From positions 1,280,297-1,344,296 of the forward strand of contig NW_023998433.1 of assembly GCF_014805625.2 (NCBI RefSeq): a DNA stretch of 64,000 nucleotides, in the 5' to 3' direction. Positions 24,655 through 39,959 of the stretch are shown here, one piece after another. Source of the DNA: Glossina fuscipes (taxonomy: Eukaryota; Arthropoda; Insecta; Diptera; Glossinidae). The notes under the pieces were generated by a model. It saw only the letters and a program-made list of their open reading frames with translations. It was not told the DNA's origin and ran no database searches. The translations under genes were made by a program, and so were the position numbers. Within the stretch, counting starts at the first letter, position 1. Each line of letters opens with the position of its first letter.

Positions 24655-27600
24655 ATGTCGCAAGGAACAACTATTGATCAGTCCGGAGGTATGAGGGTGA
24701 AAACTAAACATATTTTCTGTTTGTTAATCTTATAATTTCATTTAAGGTAAAGCTTTTATTTTATTAAAAAAAAAAAAAAAACACGGTACAAGCCCATTAG
24801 GCCAAAACAGTATACAATTACGTTTCAAGCCGACTATCCTTTTATATGCCGTAGCATAAATATGGAGGAAAACACAAAAATGTTTGTATGTAGTTTTCAC
24901 ATATTCTAATCGATTAAGGGTAATTAAAAGAAAATTTTATCCAGTAGACAAAGCGAGGGGAAATGAAAGTTTATATGCAGCGCAAATTTTTGCAAATTTC
25001 GTTTAAGATGCATATTTGAAATAGTTGTGGGCACTTAAAGTTAAATATTACGATTCAATGGAGTTTTCTAATACTTTTAAAAAGCCTAGTTTGCTTGTGT
25101 TTTGGAAAACATGAAAGAATTTTCATTGTTTTATACTGAATCAATTCATGAAAGCCTACACGCTTTGTTTTTTAATAAAAATATTTTGAAATCTTTATAT
25201 GTTTTTTATCAAATATATATGATATTATTGCATATATAGCTAACTAAAGTCACTTCATTATAGTATTATTGTCTTATAGCATATACAAAACTCGATTTGC
25301 AATATATTGCTGCAAGGTGGCATACTTTTAAAAAGTGTAATAGGTGTAAGCAAAGTTTTGAATTGTACACTTGAGGCTTGTCAAGGTGATAATTTGGATA
25401 TAAATTCAAAAGCTTGTAAAAATTTATGCAGGAATTTGAAATTTAGCATATGTTTAGGCTCTTGAATCGACTGTAGCGATTATCGATTAAGTTTGGGGAA
25501 TTGCAGTGATCATAGCACAAATAAAAGTGGCACGAATGTATGCGTATAAGTGGCGCGTTCATCATGTACTAAATAAATGATATTGATTTTCTATCTAAAA
25601 CTTTTCTCGAATCGTGACGAAAACTCTCCACGGCTCTTTTGTTATTCCTTCATTTTTGAGCTGTATGAATCCGTTAAATTCGGTGTTAGAATCTTAACTA
25701 AACCTTACAACCAACTTAAAACCTAAAGATTTGACATCGAATTATAATGGATTCAAGCTCGGAATTCCGAATAGAGGTGATTTTCATCATCTCCTTGTCC
25801 GTTTGAATTCAAATTTTGTTATTGCGTATGTAAGAATTTTATGAGTAAGATTTTCATGAAGAATTGTTTTTGCATTAAATACATCTGTGGACTGGAAGAT
25901 AGACGCAATACGAGAAATTGAACAGTTGAAATAAAATTTGAACGGTTCCTTGATAAATTCTAAAATAGATTCTAAGACATAATGATTCACCCAACAGCAA
26001 TTATATGAATGGTTAGTGATGAGTACAAAATAAGTGAGAGCGACAAACAAAACCGTATTTGTTTTCACGTCCAAGCCTGATATATCTTCTGTTATTCGTA
26101 TTGAATTCGGTGACGTTATGAAAACATATATCATTACATCCTACACCACTTGTTGTACAAGATATACTGAGTTTGTGTAATTTGACGTGAAAATTAACAT
26201 TGCCGGGTTTGAGCCATGTATACCGATTTCTTGGACTTATTCATTGGATTTCTTATGAAAAATAGGTGCTGATATGCTAAAAAGTCCAATTTTTATTATT
26301 TTATGATGAAACGTAATAGGCATAGCAATCATTCGGTGTAGAACGTGACTATATCAACTTTAGATCAAGTAAGTCGATATTTTGGAACCCAGCTTATTAT
26401 CCGGTACAGGTTCTCATTAAAAGTAGGCCTTATCTGACGACAATACGTAATTTTTAACTTTTCATGATAAAAATAGATGAGGAACAATAAAACCTTTAAA
26501 AAGGAAATCAAATTTGCTAGATTTGAATCATGTCAGTTGTCGACTTGGACATCCTTCAACTCAACCGTTTTCATGAAGATTATGCGTTGACATATAACGA
26601 AATCTATTCGACAATCAATGAATAATAGAATTAGACGAAGCGATGTAGGATATTTAAAGGTCGATTTGGCTCGCCTATAATGCTTTCATTTGTTTATTGA
26701 CTTTCTTTTTGAAGCACACACAGTGTGTCGCATTATAAAATATATTTGTTTACATTGAAACCCATATATATTGGTATTCTTTTCAAGATATTTTGGTTAA
26801 ATATTACTTGGCATTACAACATAACCAGTACAGTACGTTCTCTGAGGATTCATTTTTGTCGTTTCAATATTCTAAGCGTACAGAGTATATGCTTTACTTA
26901 CGGTCACCTATTTACCTATTTATTCGTTTATTTATTCTTTTTGCTCGTTTGCTTTTCTCAGCTTTTGCTCATCAGCTATTATATTAATCTTTTATTTCTT
27001 TCGGTTATACAATACATGATAATTTTTAAATATTACGTTGTCTGTAAGTTGTTTTTGTTATGGATTTATACATATGCCTTGGGGAAGGTACTGACATATC
27101 ATATTTTTTCGAAGTTACACATAAGGTGTAAAAAATTTTTATGCGTCTCTGTGAAAAATGATTCCAAGAGAGAAGTTATGTCACTAAAATTCAAGCACTG
27201 ATTTAAAAAAAAAAAAAAACAAAAAAAGCAAAAGTATTGCTAAAAGCCATTAGATGTTGTAAACGATTCTATTTCATCTATAAAAACTCGTAACACATTC
27301 GACGGGATTTCAATACCGACGGAAATTAAACTTCTAAAAAATGTGAAGATGAAGAATTGTAGGAGTTACTCGCTGAAGATTCGTATCAAACGCAACAACA
27401 TCTTGCGAAAGCATTGTGATTTTATCAAACAATCATTTCCCAAAACATCATGCACTTCAAATTTGGCAAATTTACTTACTTTCTAAAACTTATTATTTTT
27501 CAGTTATCGTCATAAAAAAAATAGAAAATACACTTTCTTTCCGTATAAGAGATTGCTTTTCGTGATAACCTCTGTGTATGTTGGAGTCTAAAAGATAGAA

Positions 27601-28951
27601 CAATGTGATCCGAATTCCCTGTCGTTAATTTTTGTTCTAAATTGCTACTATGGACCAATTTTCATCACAAATTATTACAAATTAAACCTTCCTGCTAAAG
27701 GGTTTATTATTCATAAGAAATTTTATATGAAGCGGGGTCCATATTTGGTCCGCTTAATTTTTATGTCATATTACTACCATGAACAGATTGTCGACATAAA
27801 GTATTAACAATTGGGCCTTTTTGGAATATGAAGGATTACATTTCCTAATAATCCTCATATGCGATGAAATCCCAAAAAATAGATCGACGTAGTCTTAATT
27901 CGCTAAATTTGATTTCTTTGTTAATTTACTTTTTATTATGGACAAACTTTCACCATGAAATATTATAAATTACACCATATAAAAATTCACTTTTCGTAGG
28001 AAGGGTTATATGAGAGGGGATTCAAAAAACTGTCGCAGCCGAACGAAATTTCGTATACCAATTTGCAATGCCAAATTACTATTACACAGCAAGTTTGGTC
28101 GAAAAATCTTGAAAACTCTTTTTCCATATTGAACGCAGCATACGTGCACAGGCATTGGTTGGTATTTCTCGACATCAAACCTAAACAGCGCGATCTCGCT
28201 GCTTGGGATTTTTCGACAGTGTTTTTGCAAAACTGTCTGGTATTTCTCGACATGAAATCTGAACAGTGCGATCGCGCTGCTTGATGCTCAAACGGATAAT
28301 ATGATTTTAGATTTATCATTCATAGGTTAGGCATAATTTTGCTTTCCTATAGTCTTTTTGCTTTTCATATTTAAAAAAGCAATTTAGGTATTTAATGCAT
28401 TTAAGAAGATCTTTTTTTTACTTTTTTTCCTTATATGTGGAATTTCAGATCACCATGTGCACTTTGATACGGCTAGCCTTAAAGATGATTTCGACTCGGA
28501 TAGTTGCGTAACGTATCAACGTTCAAGCGATACAATTGTCGTCAGTTTGGGTTTTCTGCAAATCAATCATAGATATTCGATCGACTTAAAACTACCTTGC
28601 AATCTATTTGGCAACATTGGTACATCGCCGAATCAATTCCAGCCCGATATAACAACAGTTCCTAATTTGCATTGCCGCATTAAAGAATTTTCTGGTCTTA
28701 AGCATGATGAGCATGATTTTTATGAGATGAAAATTGAATTCTTCGCTTACAAAGAGAAATTATTGCGCGAAACTTTGCATATTGTTAATTCTAATAATTC
28801 CAAAGAAGTTCTAAAGCTTATTATAGCTGCTCGAGTGCTTGGTAAAGGCAAAGGCACACCTATGTTGCGAAACGGTATACATTGCATTGGTGTAGAAAGA
28901 GACGAGGAGTCGGAAGCCTCAGATTATCCTGGATTCCGCAAAGATACCTAA
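24655..28951 (+). CDS. C20orf27 / UPF0687 family protein
   Basis: Two exons, 24655-24688 and 28449-28951, give 178 residues. Donor GGAG|GTATGAG and acceptor ATTTCAG|AT join in phase to form SGDHHVHFD, matching the S-H-V-H-F-D start of the human C20orf27 core. Other family landmarks are VSLGFLQINHRYSIDLKLP, the EFFAYKEKLLRETLHIV strand, ARVLGKGKGTPMLRNGIHC and the terminal SDYPGF. The family is small, soluble and conserved in animals, predicted to be mostly beta strand; its molecular role is not established to my knowledge. There is no signal peptide or membrane segment. The ATG sits in AGAAATGTC and is the only start that gives a joinable first exon. The 3.76-kb intron carries a mariner scrap and local repeats. 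Confidence 0.93.
25690..27280. other. Intron sequence of the C20orf27 homologue, no gene
   Basis: Two longer ORFs lie here (25787-26134 minus, 26725-27201 plus). Both are dominated by Phe, Ile, Leu, Tyr and Asn codons expected of AT-rich noise and show no family motif. At about 26135-26165, TCCTACACC...TGTACAAGATATAC resembles the small hairpin repeat at 56269. Confidence 0.6.
27300..27480 (+). mobile_element. Mariner transposase N-terminal fragment
   Basis: Reads RRDFNTDGN then CEDEEL, stop, ELLAEDSYQTQQHLAKAL, the linker and second HTH of mori/rosa-type mariner ('FEDEELQ.LL.ED..QTQ..LA..L'). It has two in-frame stops and nothing of the catalytic domain. It resembles the copy at 31.1 kb (FEDNEL, VLLAENPA, IQEEFLNSLAVNQ), so the two may belong to one subfamily. 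Confidence 0.82.
27640..27985. repeat. Degenerate tandem-like repeats
   Basis: Three diverged units begin near 27645, 27774 and 27934 with the pattern CTAC(T/C)ATGGACCAATTTTCA followed by a TTATTACAAATTAAACC-like segment. The spacing is irregular (about 130 and 160 bp). Non-coding, in the intron. Confidence 0.4.
28161..28285. repeat. Two 47-bp direct repeats, 78-bp period
   Basis: GGTATTTCTCGACATC then AAACCTAAACAGCGCGATCT at 28161-28207 recurs as GGTATTTCTCGACATG with AATCTGAACAGTGCGATCG at 28239-28285. GC is higher than the flanks. The pair ends about 160 bp upstream of the second coding exon. Confidence 0.8.
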
Positions 28952-30084
28952 ACTCATAGAAGATCAATAGTATTTTCCTTTTTAATTCTCTCATTCATAT
29001 GCTTATTGATAAGAAAACTGTAAATCCAGTTTGTTGTATTAGTTTACCAAAAAAATTTCCTAAATATCATCATATATATATATATATTGTCGATATACTA
29101 TTATATATCTATAAATGATATGACACATATATATGATATATGAAATGATATATATATATATATATGTGCTGATCATATGATCATATATATATATATATAT
29201 ATATATATTTTATATATCTATATATTATACCAGCAAACACATATGAGGATCAATTTACTGAACAAGAACCAAATTATAATTTACGCGTATATATATAATT
29301 AGTATAACATAAAATATGATCATGGTAATATTAAATGTTGAATATATTGAAAATATGTAGCATTTTGTCCAATTTAAACTTGTCCGTCTGTAAAATTTTA
29401 TGTACTATTAATTTTTAACTTAATTATTCTACAATTTTTTTTAAATTACAATTTATTATTACGTTCTTTAATTGCTATTTATGTAATTATTTGTAATTTT
29501 AACTTATAGTTTTGTTTATTTTATCTCAGTTACAAATTATTGGCTCTTTGTAACTCACATTTATTCAATTACAATTATGCTTTGCATAAATAAATTTAAT
29601 TTTTAATATTTTTTGAATAGAAAAATTTAAAATGCCCAGGTTGCCGAGTATGTTGGATACATAGTCAGTGCATGTGCAACACTTTGTACCACGCATCAGA
29701 AACTCCATAAGTTATATATTTGATCACTATAAAGTTTTGAGTCGATGCTATCCCCTCAGTTTGTCGCTCTTCCTATTATCAACTGTAGGAACGCTCGTAA
29801 TCGCAAAAATTGGGATAGAATTTTGAAACTGCACATAAATTCTTAGTTAATTTAAAAATGGGCATGCTCTGCTCGCAGTTGCACCCATTAAACGAAAATA
29901 TCTGAAATGTTTAATTTTTAGTAGATATCACTGTGAAATTCGTTGTACACATTAATGAGTTCTGTCTGAAAGTTATGTGGAAAAGATGCATTGGTGCGAT
30001 TGGTTTATTTATTTTTTTTCTTGTTTTTTGATAACTGTTTGATTAGAAGTTCACCTTGATTCTTTAAGCGCTTTTGTATACCAT
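28952..30084. other. 3' flank of the C20orf27 homologue
   Basis: Begins with its 3' UTR; no AATAAA is close to the stop (first clear one near 29587, so the polyadenylation site is unsettled). Contains the TA microsatellite at 29068-29232. The remainder is AT-rich without recognised features. Confidence 0.6.
29068..29232. repeat. TA-rich microsatellite
   Basis: About 165 bp made of interrupted (TA)n runs with ATCATATGAT insertions that are themselves self-complementary. It can fold into long hairpins. Confidence 0.95.
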
Positions 30085-30410
30085 ATTTATGTGTTTATGG
30101 ATAGATAATAATAAGTAAGAAAATTATAATCGCTTATTTTATACAGTGAGTGTGGCCTTTGATCGATTTGGCCCATTTTCAATATCAATCTGCGTGCGAA
30201 AACTTTCAAAATTTTTTTGGCCAAATTTAAAGTCGTTATTTTTATCCTAACTTTCAAGCGCGTGTTTATCACCAAGACTGCACAGACAGACGAATATGAT
30301 CAAATTTATTCATAATTTGTTGCTGATCAAGCATACTTTATGGGATCTCTGACGCTTCATTTTTAGTGTTGCAAACATTCTGACAAATTGGTGGGTATAA
30401 ACAAGAAAGC
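30085..30410 (-). repeat. Dispersed hairpin-repeat family, distal half
   Basis: Contains GTGTGGCCTTTGATCGATTT, GCCAAATTTAAAGTCG, CAGACAGACGAATATG, TGCTGATCAAG, GTTGCAAACATTCTGACAAA and ends TTGGTGGGTATAAACAAG, the same order as the distal part of 38191-39052. Confidence 0.7.
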
Positions 30411-31040
30411 TTTTATTTTAAGGATACGAAAGTATAGATTATTTCAAAATATTTTTCTTAGGTTACGTTTATCGACTCGTTAACAATATACTTAAATAGA
30501 AATATATTGGCTTGCGTTGAATAACGGACGGTGATTACGAACAGTTGGTTTGAATCTTACAAAGAGAAACGCAAACTTAATCAATTCCCACAGTTCGTTG
30601 GTGTAAAAGACTTCAAAAACGAACTCTTAAAGAAAGGTAAACTTATCATCGCTTTGCTAATAGTAGTCCTTCATGGACAAATTATTTTAATTCTTAGACG
30701 TGAGCTAATATCAGAAAAAGCAAAATTCATCCTTTCCTAGTGAATAAAGCCGTAATTTCAGCGGAAGGATAACAAGAAAATAGATTAGATAAATCGATTT
30801 CGCCATTGACTGTCGTCAAGCATATATTTTTAATTAGATCTCCTAAGCAAGTTGTACAAATGTTTGCCAATAAATATTGGATGGCTGCATGTATTTGGAT
30901 AGGCCAATTCTACAGGTTAAAATTATAAATAAATACGAAAAACCAGTGTACATTACGACTAAAATCCGATGATTTTAAACTTTTTCTACATAAAATAACA
31001 GGTTTCCATTTAATATTATTAATTTATTCAGCGTAGGCCG
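30411..31040. other. Short non-coding gap with one unassigned ORF
   Basis: The frame 30531-30740 (plus) starts with a plausible coding stretch (SWFESYKEKRKLNQFPQF then KDFKNELLKK) ending at a possible donor AAG|GTAAAC, but lacks an upstream acceptor. Not recognised. Confidence 0.3.
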
Positions 31041-31049
31041 ACGCGTATC

Positions 31050-32010
31050 ATGGAAGCGCTCAAAATTGCGTGTTCTCGACCTTCATTACTTTTTTTGTTT
31101 AATTTGAAGGAATCTGCTACCGAAGCCCATCAAACATGTTCAGAAGCTTATGGTAATGATATTCTATCATATTCCAATTGCGGTTCTGAATTTGACGCTT
31201 TAAAAGTAGTGATTTTGATGCCTATAGCAAAGAACGGCCTGGAGGAATAATGTAGTTCGAAGACAACGAATTGTAAGTCTTATTGGCCGAAAACCCCGCT
31301 TAAATTCAAGAAGAATTTTTGAACAGCTTAGCAGTTAACCAATCAACTATTTTAGACGTATACATGCAATGGGGGAAGTCTAAAAGATAGGGAAAGGGCT
31401 AGCTCGCAAATTGACTGAAAATGTAATTTGGAACGCGTTTCCGCGTCGTTTCAACGTGGCAGTTGCGTTGTTTGGTAGAGTATTGTGATTGGCGATAAAA
31501 AGTGGATTTGCTACTCATGGTCATAGGTTAATCCAACAGAGCCATCCACATCGACACCGAAGTGGAATATTCATGGCCATAAAGCTTTGCTGTGCAAAAA
31601 TTACTAACTACTGAAACTGAAAGAAACTACTACCGCTGATGTCTGCTGACGTTACCTGAACAAATTGAACGATGTATTGTTGCAAAAAAGACTAGCAATA
31701 GCGGTTAAAATGCCTACCATACGAATTAATTGAAAATGTCATTTTGGCCAGTTGTTGCAATTGTTGCCAATGTTGCAGGTCGAATGCGAAGTTCTGACAC
31801 GCCCAGCGTATTCACCGGGCAAGGCGTCTTCTTTTTACCAATTGTTCTGGTCGATGCAGCAGGGCTTGCCTGACACGCGGCTATGCAAAGTTGAAGTGCG
31901 AGCATGGGTGCATGATTGGATCGCTACCAAACCAACATCGTTCTTTCGATACGGTGTCGACACGTTGCCGGAATAGTGCAAGAAGTGTTGGAAAATATTT
32001 TGATACATAT
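31050..32010 (+). mobile_element. Decayed mariner, rosa/mori-like, nearly full span
   Basis: Transposase blocks occur in the right order across about 950 bp, broken by stops and frameshifts. They are LKESATEAHQTCSEAYGND (HTH 1), FDAYSKERPGG, FEDNEL..VLLAENPA, the helix ending SLAVNQSTILD, GDKKWIC (first catalytic Asp region), STSTPKWNIHGHKALLC, then RPAYSPGKA, LFWSMQQGLPDTR and DWIATKPTSFFRYGVDTLPE at the C terminus. The QHDNARPH block with the second Asp is lost. No inverted repeats were identified. It lies between the C20orf27 homologue and UGP. Confidence 0.9.
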
Positions 32011-32079
32011 ATACATGCAATATATTATGCACCGATTTTTTTGAATAAAAACTTTTTTAAGGATTTTATTCATTCGTAA

Positions 32080-34230
32080 GGTTTTTTTTTTTTTCTGTTG
32101 CATTTTAATGAAAACCATGTAAAAATACACAGTAAGGTAAACACATGATTAAAGAAGATTTATAGAGTCTTACCAACCCTCGAGCAATAAATGTAGCGAG
32201 CAATCTAATCTAAGTAAGCAAGATTTCCGAAAAGTGTTATTTGCTTCTATTGGAAGAAGTCTGAATAGATAATATAAGCAAAGTTCATTTATATATATTA
32301 TAATATAAGTTCAAAGTCCAGCCATATGTAGTATTCAACCATTTATTTATTTTTAAAAAATATTTCAAAATTTCTTCATATATCTTCAAAGAAATTTATT
32401 ACATTTTTCAGATTTTTTTTTTATGAATAGTGGTCATTTAAGGCAGGCAGTGTATCAAATAAGAGAGTGTATGTTATGCGTAAAAATAAATTCATTCCGC
32501 TGAAATTGATCGCTTCATAAAACATATCTGACGCGTTCAATTGTCCCGAAATAACAGGTGTAAATAATCTTGGTATTGATGTTTGAACCATGTAGTTGAA
32601 GTTTCAGCTGTCGTTCAGTGTATATCAAAATTTAAAGAGATGGATGTAATTTATCAAGCCGCAGAAATGATTAAGTCAGCTTGGAGTGAAAACGCAGTGA
32701 ACCACGATCCCGCTAAAAAGCGGTTTGAGAGAGAGATTTCGCCCAAAAAGTGTTTGTCTTGAACACGATAAAATTCGCATACGTCCGTCCAGTAAAAGCA
32801 GCCAAGGAAATAATCTTTAGCTTGCGAAATGTGTCGATGGCTATATCTCCCGAGAGCCGGCCTGTTTTTTACCACGTGAGCGTCCATTAGCTGGTCGATA
32901 AATTGCAAAAGGCCACATATAATGATGATGCATATTTTGATTATAGAGATTTGTAAAAAGAATATTTTAAATTTGAATTTTATTAAAAAATGGAATGGTG
33001 TTATTTCCTCGCCTATGGTGTATTTATTGCATTGTGACCGCGAAAAGAATGGTTAAATTTTAAACATGTTTTTGCAAATTTCAGTTATCTTATAGTTATA
33101 TGTTTTCAAAAATGTAAAGAAATAAATGTAAATAAATTGAGAGAGTACTAAACCAAGGATATGTGTTTAACCATCGCAAGCGATCATCGCAATTTGCCGA
33201 TTATAAGGTTTTCTAATCATAACAATCACCGGACCAGCTGTAGTCAACAAAATACAGGTACGTTCATTTATTAACGGAGGTATATTGACTTCTGCATTTT
33301 TTACGAGGTTATCTCTGTTCATTAATCTTTTGCCATCGGACCAAATGAACCACATTTCAATCTTTCAGTCTTTTGCAGCATTGGTAAGTAACAAATTGTA
33401 TTCTTATCGACCAAAGAATTCTTCAGCCATCAGTTTGTAATAATAAAAAAGTTTATTCTCCCATTAAACGCTTCACTAATTAAAATCTTCTACTTATGAG
33501 GCTTTTACGCCTCAGCTGAATAAATTAGAAGGAATATAAATAAATTAATGAAAAAAATTTTTTCAAAATCCTCAAATAACTCTAAGTGCTTATTAAAGCT
33601 TTCTGTAAACATAGACAGACTTTTCACAACTTCAAAGCCCGTTGCATAGTCCAGAAGAGAAACCTCTAGGCAGAATTACTGGTGGCGGAAAACGAAATGC
33701 AACTTGAAGCAGCAAGTGCGCAATGAATAAATTAGTAGGTCGTAGGTCGCGAAGTAAAGATCGCATATTTACCAGATGTAGAGGCGGTCAGAACCATTTT
33801 CAATATGTGCCCGCAAGCTTAGTAAGTATATTTAGAAATTGTAAATATATTCGAAAAATTATTAAAAAAAAGAAAATCCCTAGATAAGAGCCTTCTTAGT
33901 GAAGTTGGCTTCGCTCGATCTTTTAGCAAAAATAGGCTGAAAGTGGATATAGAAATGATTTTATAAAGTGTGCAAACGCCACACAGCTCTTCGATTTTCG
34001 CATAGAGAAGTATTTTCAATCATTTTACCTTCGCTCGTCTTTTTTGCACGTTTTTTGGAATTTGTCGGCGAAGCGCTTGTTGCACACCAAGTATTCTTTA
34101 CTTACCTGTGCCTTCATTGAATAATAGTTTCTGTTATGTTGTAAAAGTTGTATGTAGAGGAACTTTCTGGTGAAATATTTGAACTTGTACATAATTATTT
34201 TAAATAATTAAGACTTTTATAACAAAATAC
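32080..34230. other. Between mariner remnant and UGP 3' end
   Basis: No recognised gene. The 62-codon minus-strand ORF at 33167-33352 looks coding (KNAEVNIPPLINERTCILL, then TTAGPVIVMIRKPYNRQ) but has no homology I can name and no convincing splice sites. 32640-32910 is GC-richer with a broken ORF on each strand. The rest is AT-rich. Confidence 0.5.
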
Positions 34231-34236
34231 TTTATT
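34231..34236 (-). terminator. Polyadenylation signal of UGP
   Basis: AATAAA on the minus strand, 91 nt after the UGP stop codon, in an otherwise AT-rich 3' UTR. Confidence 0.7.
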
Positions 34237-34327
34237 ATTTAGACATAAAATTTTTCACTATAAACTTATTGAAAAAAAATTTTAACAAAATTGAAAATTT
34301 AAACGAAAAATTAAAATCAGAACAGGA

Positions 34328-37855
<3,528 letters not shown>

Positions 37856-39959
37856 CTATAAAAATAAAAAATGGAAATGTAAATATTAGGCAGTTCTAGC
37901 TCATTTAGTTTAACTTAGAAATTCTTTATTCATCGTTGTTTAGAGCACCGAAAGTACGTAAGATGAGAAATTTCATCCGCAAGCATACAAAATTTCAAAC
38001 TCAAATAATTGCACATTACAAAAGTTTGATATAAAACAAGTAAAAATGTTATAGTTAGACAAGGGCAATCACTAACCGTTCTCCATCACTTCGCCTAATA
38101 CTTGAATTAAATTTGAGTGACAAAATACCAAATATTTCATTTGCTGCCGTATAGAGGCTTATTTATTTTGTGACTCCTTACATGAAATCCGTAAGAAAAT
38201 TATATTCGGTTGCGACTGAATTTTCTATATTCATCACCTTTATCCTAAAAAAATAATATTGCCTGGGCTTAACTTTGATTATTTCTATATCCAGAAAAAA
38301 AATGGAGATTTATACAGCGTATGTGTTCTACTTTATAAGTAATAAGCAAACATGTTCACAGTTGCATACGCGTGTTTAAATCATTTTCAAATTCTTTTGC
38401 AAACTTGTAGACGATATCTCTATTTTTGCGAAAGAGAGAATGTTTACCACAGATAATACACTGTTGGGCAGACAGATAGATGGAAAGACAACCAGACGGA
38501 CTTGCTTAGGCGCATTCCAAAGTTGACACTGGCCAAGAACGTATATATTTGATGGGATATTTAAAGCTCGTTTTTAAACGTTGTGAAGATGTTGAAAAAA
38601 AAATTTAATTTTGACACTATTACATTGGGTAGGCGTGGACAATTTTTCCCATTTTTGCACATGTATTATAGCATAGCGGTCATACAATACACGTTCAAGT
38701 TTTTGTAGATTTATTTACTTTAGTTTATGAGGAATAAGAAAAAAATCAATTTTTTGTTGCTTTTTAAAAACAGAGGTGTTCTCAGGTTATATTGTACTGT
38801 GATCGTGTCCTTTGACTGATTTGGCGCAATTTCAATGCTAACTTACGTGCAATAATTTCTAATGTTTGTGTCAAATTTTAACCCGATAGCTTCATTTTTG
38901 CGACCAGGAAAATGTTTTCAATAGACGGACAAACGAACATATTTAAATCGATTTAAAATTTGCTTCCAAGCTTCCAAGCTTCCTTCTCGGCGCTGGAAAC
39001 ATTTTGACAAAATGAATGTATTGCTCATCCTTCGCTAATGGGTATAAAAATAATGGGTCATATTGAAAAGTTTTCGCGCAGCATTTTTACCTTTTTTATA
39101 ATGTAAATAATCATCAGTTAGCGAATTTTTTCAGATATTCCAAACACTTTTAAATCGATATAAGTTTTTATACGAGGAACGAATTAGAAAGCTAATTTCA
39201 CAAAAAAAGTAAGCTGAGAAGTTGCCTTTGAGACATGTCCGTTTGAGGTAATCAGGTCAGTGTTGCCCCACATCAATACCATTCCGCGGAAAAAAGCGCG
39301 GAGTATTTGCAATATGACCTAAACTATTTAATCTAAATGTGGTACATTGAAGTCTTATGGCAAACTACAATCAAAGATCATCAGGCCTTTTCGTCATATA
39401 ACGGCTTATTTTTCACAGGAACGGTTGTGTAGATGGGGGCTCTACACGAGCATTTCATTCTACGTGCCGAAAAAATTCTACTCAACATTTTTGTCGAACA
39501 ATTTTAAAAATTAAAAATTGTAAATTTTTTATATGGTGAGCAATTAAAAAAATCATCCAATCCAATTTATCTTTAAAAGTTTTCTTTCTTCGGCTAAAAA
39601 GACGTCACTGTGTTAAAAATCATAAACATATTCCATAAATTACGAGCACTATGTTAAATCCAAAGTACATGACTTTATAAGACTCCGAATGCATACACAA
39701 GCTTCAGCCAATTTTGAACCGTCCACGTGGCATGAATGTCCAGAACATACGTAGTACATAGGTACTCATTGGCAGAGTGACATGTAGAAAAAGGTAATAC
39801 GTTAAAAACAACCATGTACCAATAACATAACCCATTCTCTTTATATACCCACTTCAACACGACTATCAAAAACACCCGCATCTGGTTAGTTAACATGTTC
39901 GAATGAAGGCGCGCGGCGCCCGATCAATGATCAAAATGTTGGGGGCCTAGGTTCAAAAA
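37856..39959. other. Region upstream of visible UGP exons
   Basis: Probably part of the UGP first intron. Apart from the dispersed repeat at 38191-39052, no gene is recognised; the short ORF 39675-39896 is unremarkable. Confidence 0.6.
38191..39052 (-). repeat. Dispersed hairpin-repeat family, full-length copy
   Basis: Begins GTAAGAAAATTATATTCGGT with TGCGACTGAATTTT, an imperfect 7-bp hairpin, and ends CTTCGCTAATGGGTATAAAA. Internal landmarks are AGGCGTGGACAATTTTT, GAGGTGTTCTCAGGTTATAT, GATCGTGTCCTTTGACTGAT and ACGGACAAACGAACATATTT. The same order is seen at 43400 and 48481. About 860 bp, no ORF. Confidence 0.82.

Noticed and set aside
25787..26134. 115-codon minus-strand ORF
   Set aside because: No family motif, AT-driven composition, located in an intron on the opposite strand.
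26725..27201. 158-codon plus-strand ORF in the C20orf27 intron
   Set aside because: Composition is almost all Phe/Ile/Leu/Tyr/Ser as expected of T-rich DNA; no motif, and it overlaps no splice structure.
34101..34130. Good donor site GGCACAG|GTAAGT on the minus strand
   Set aside because: It lies downstream of the UGP stop and polyadenylation signal with no supporting ORF or acceptor.
38060..38085. ATGGAGAACG|GTTAGT on the minus strand as UGP first exon
   Set aside because: It ends in phase 1 whereas the UGP exon at 37855 needs phase 0.
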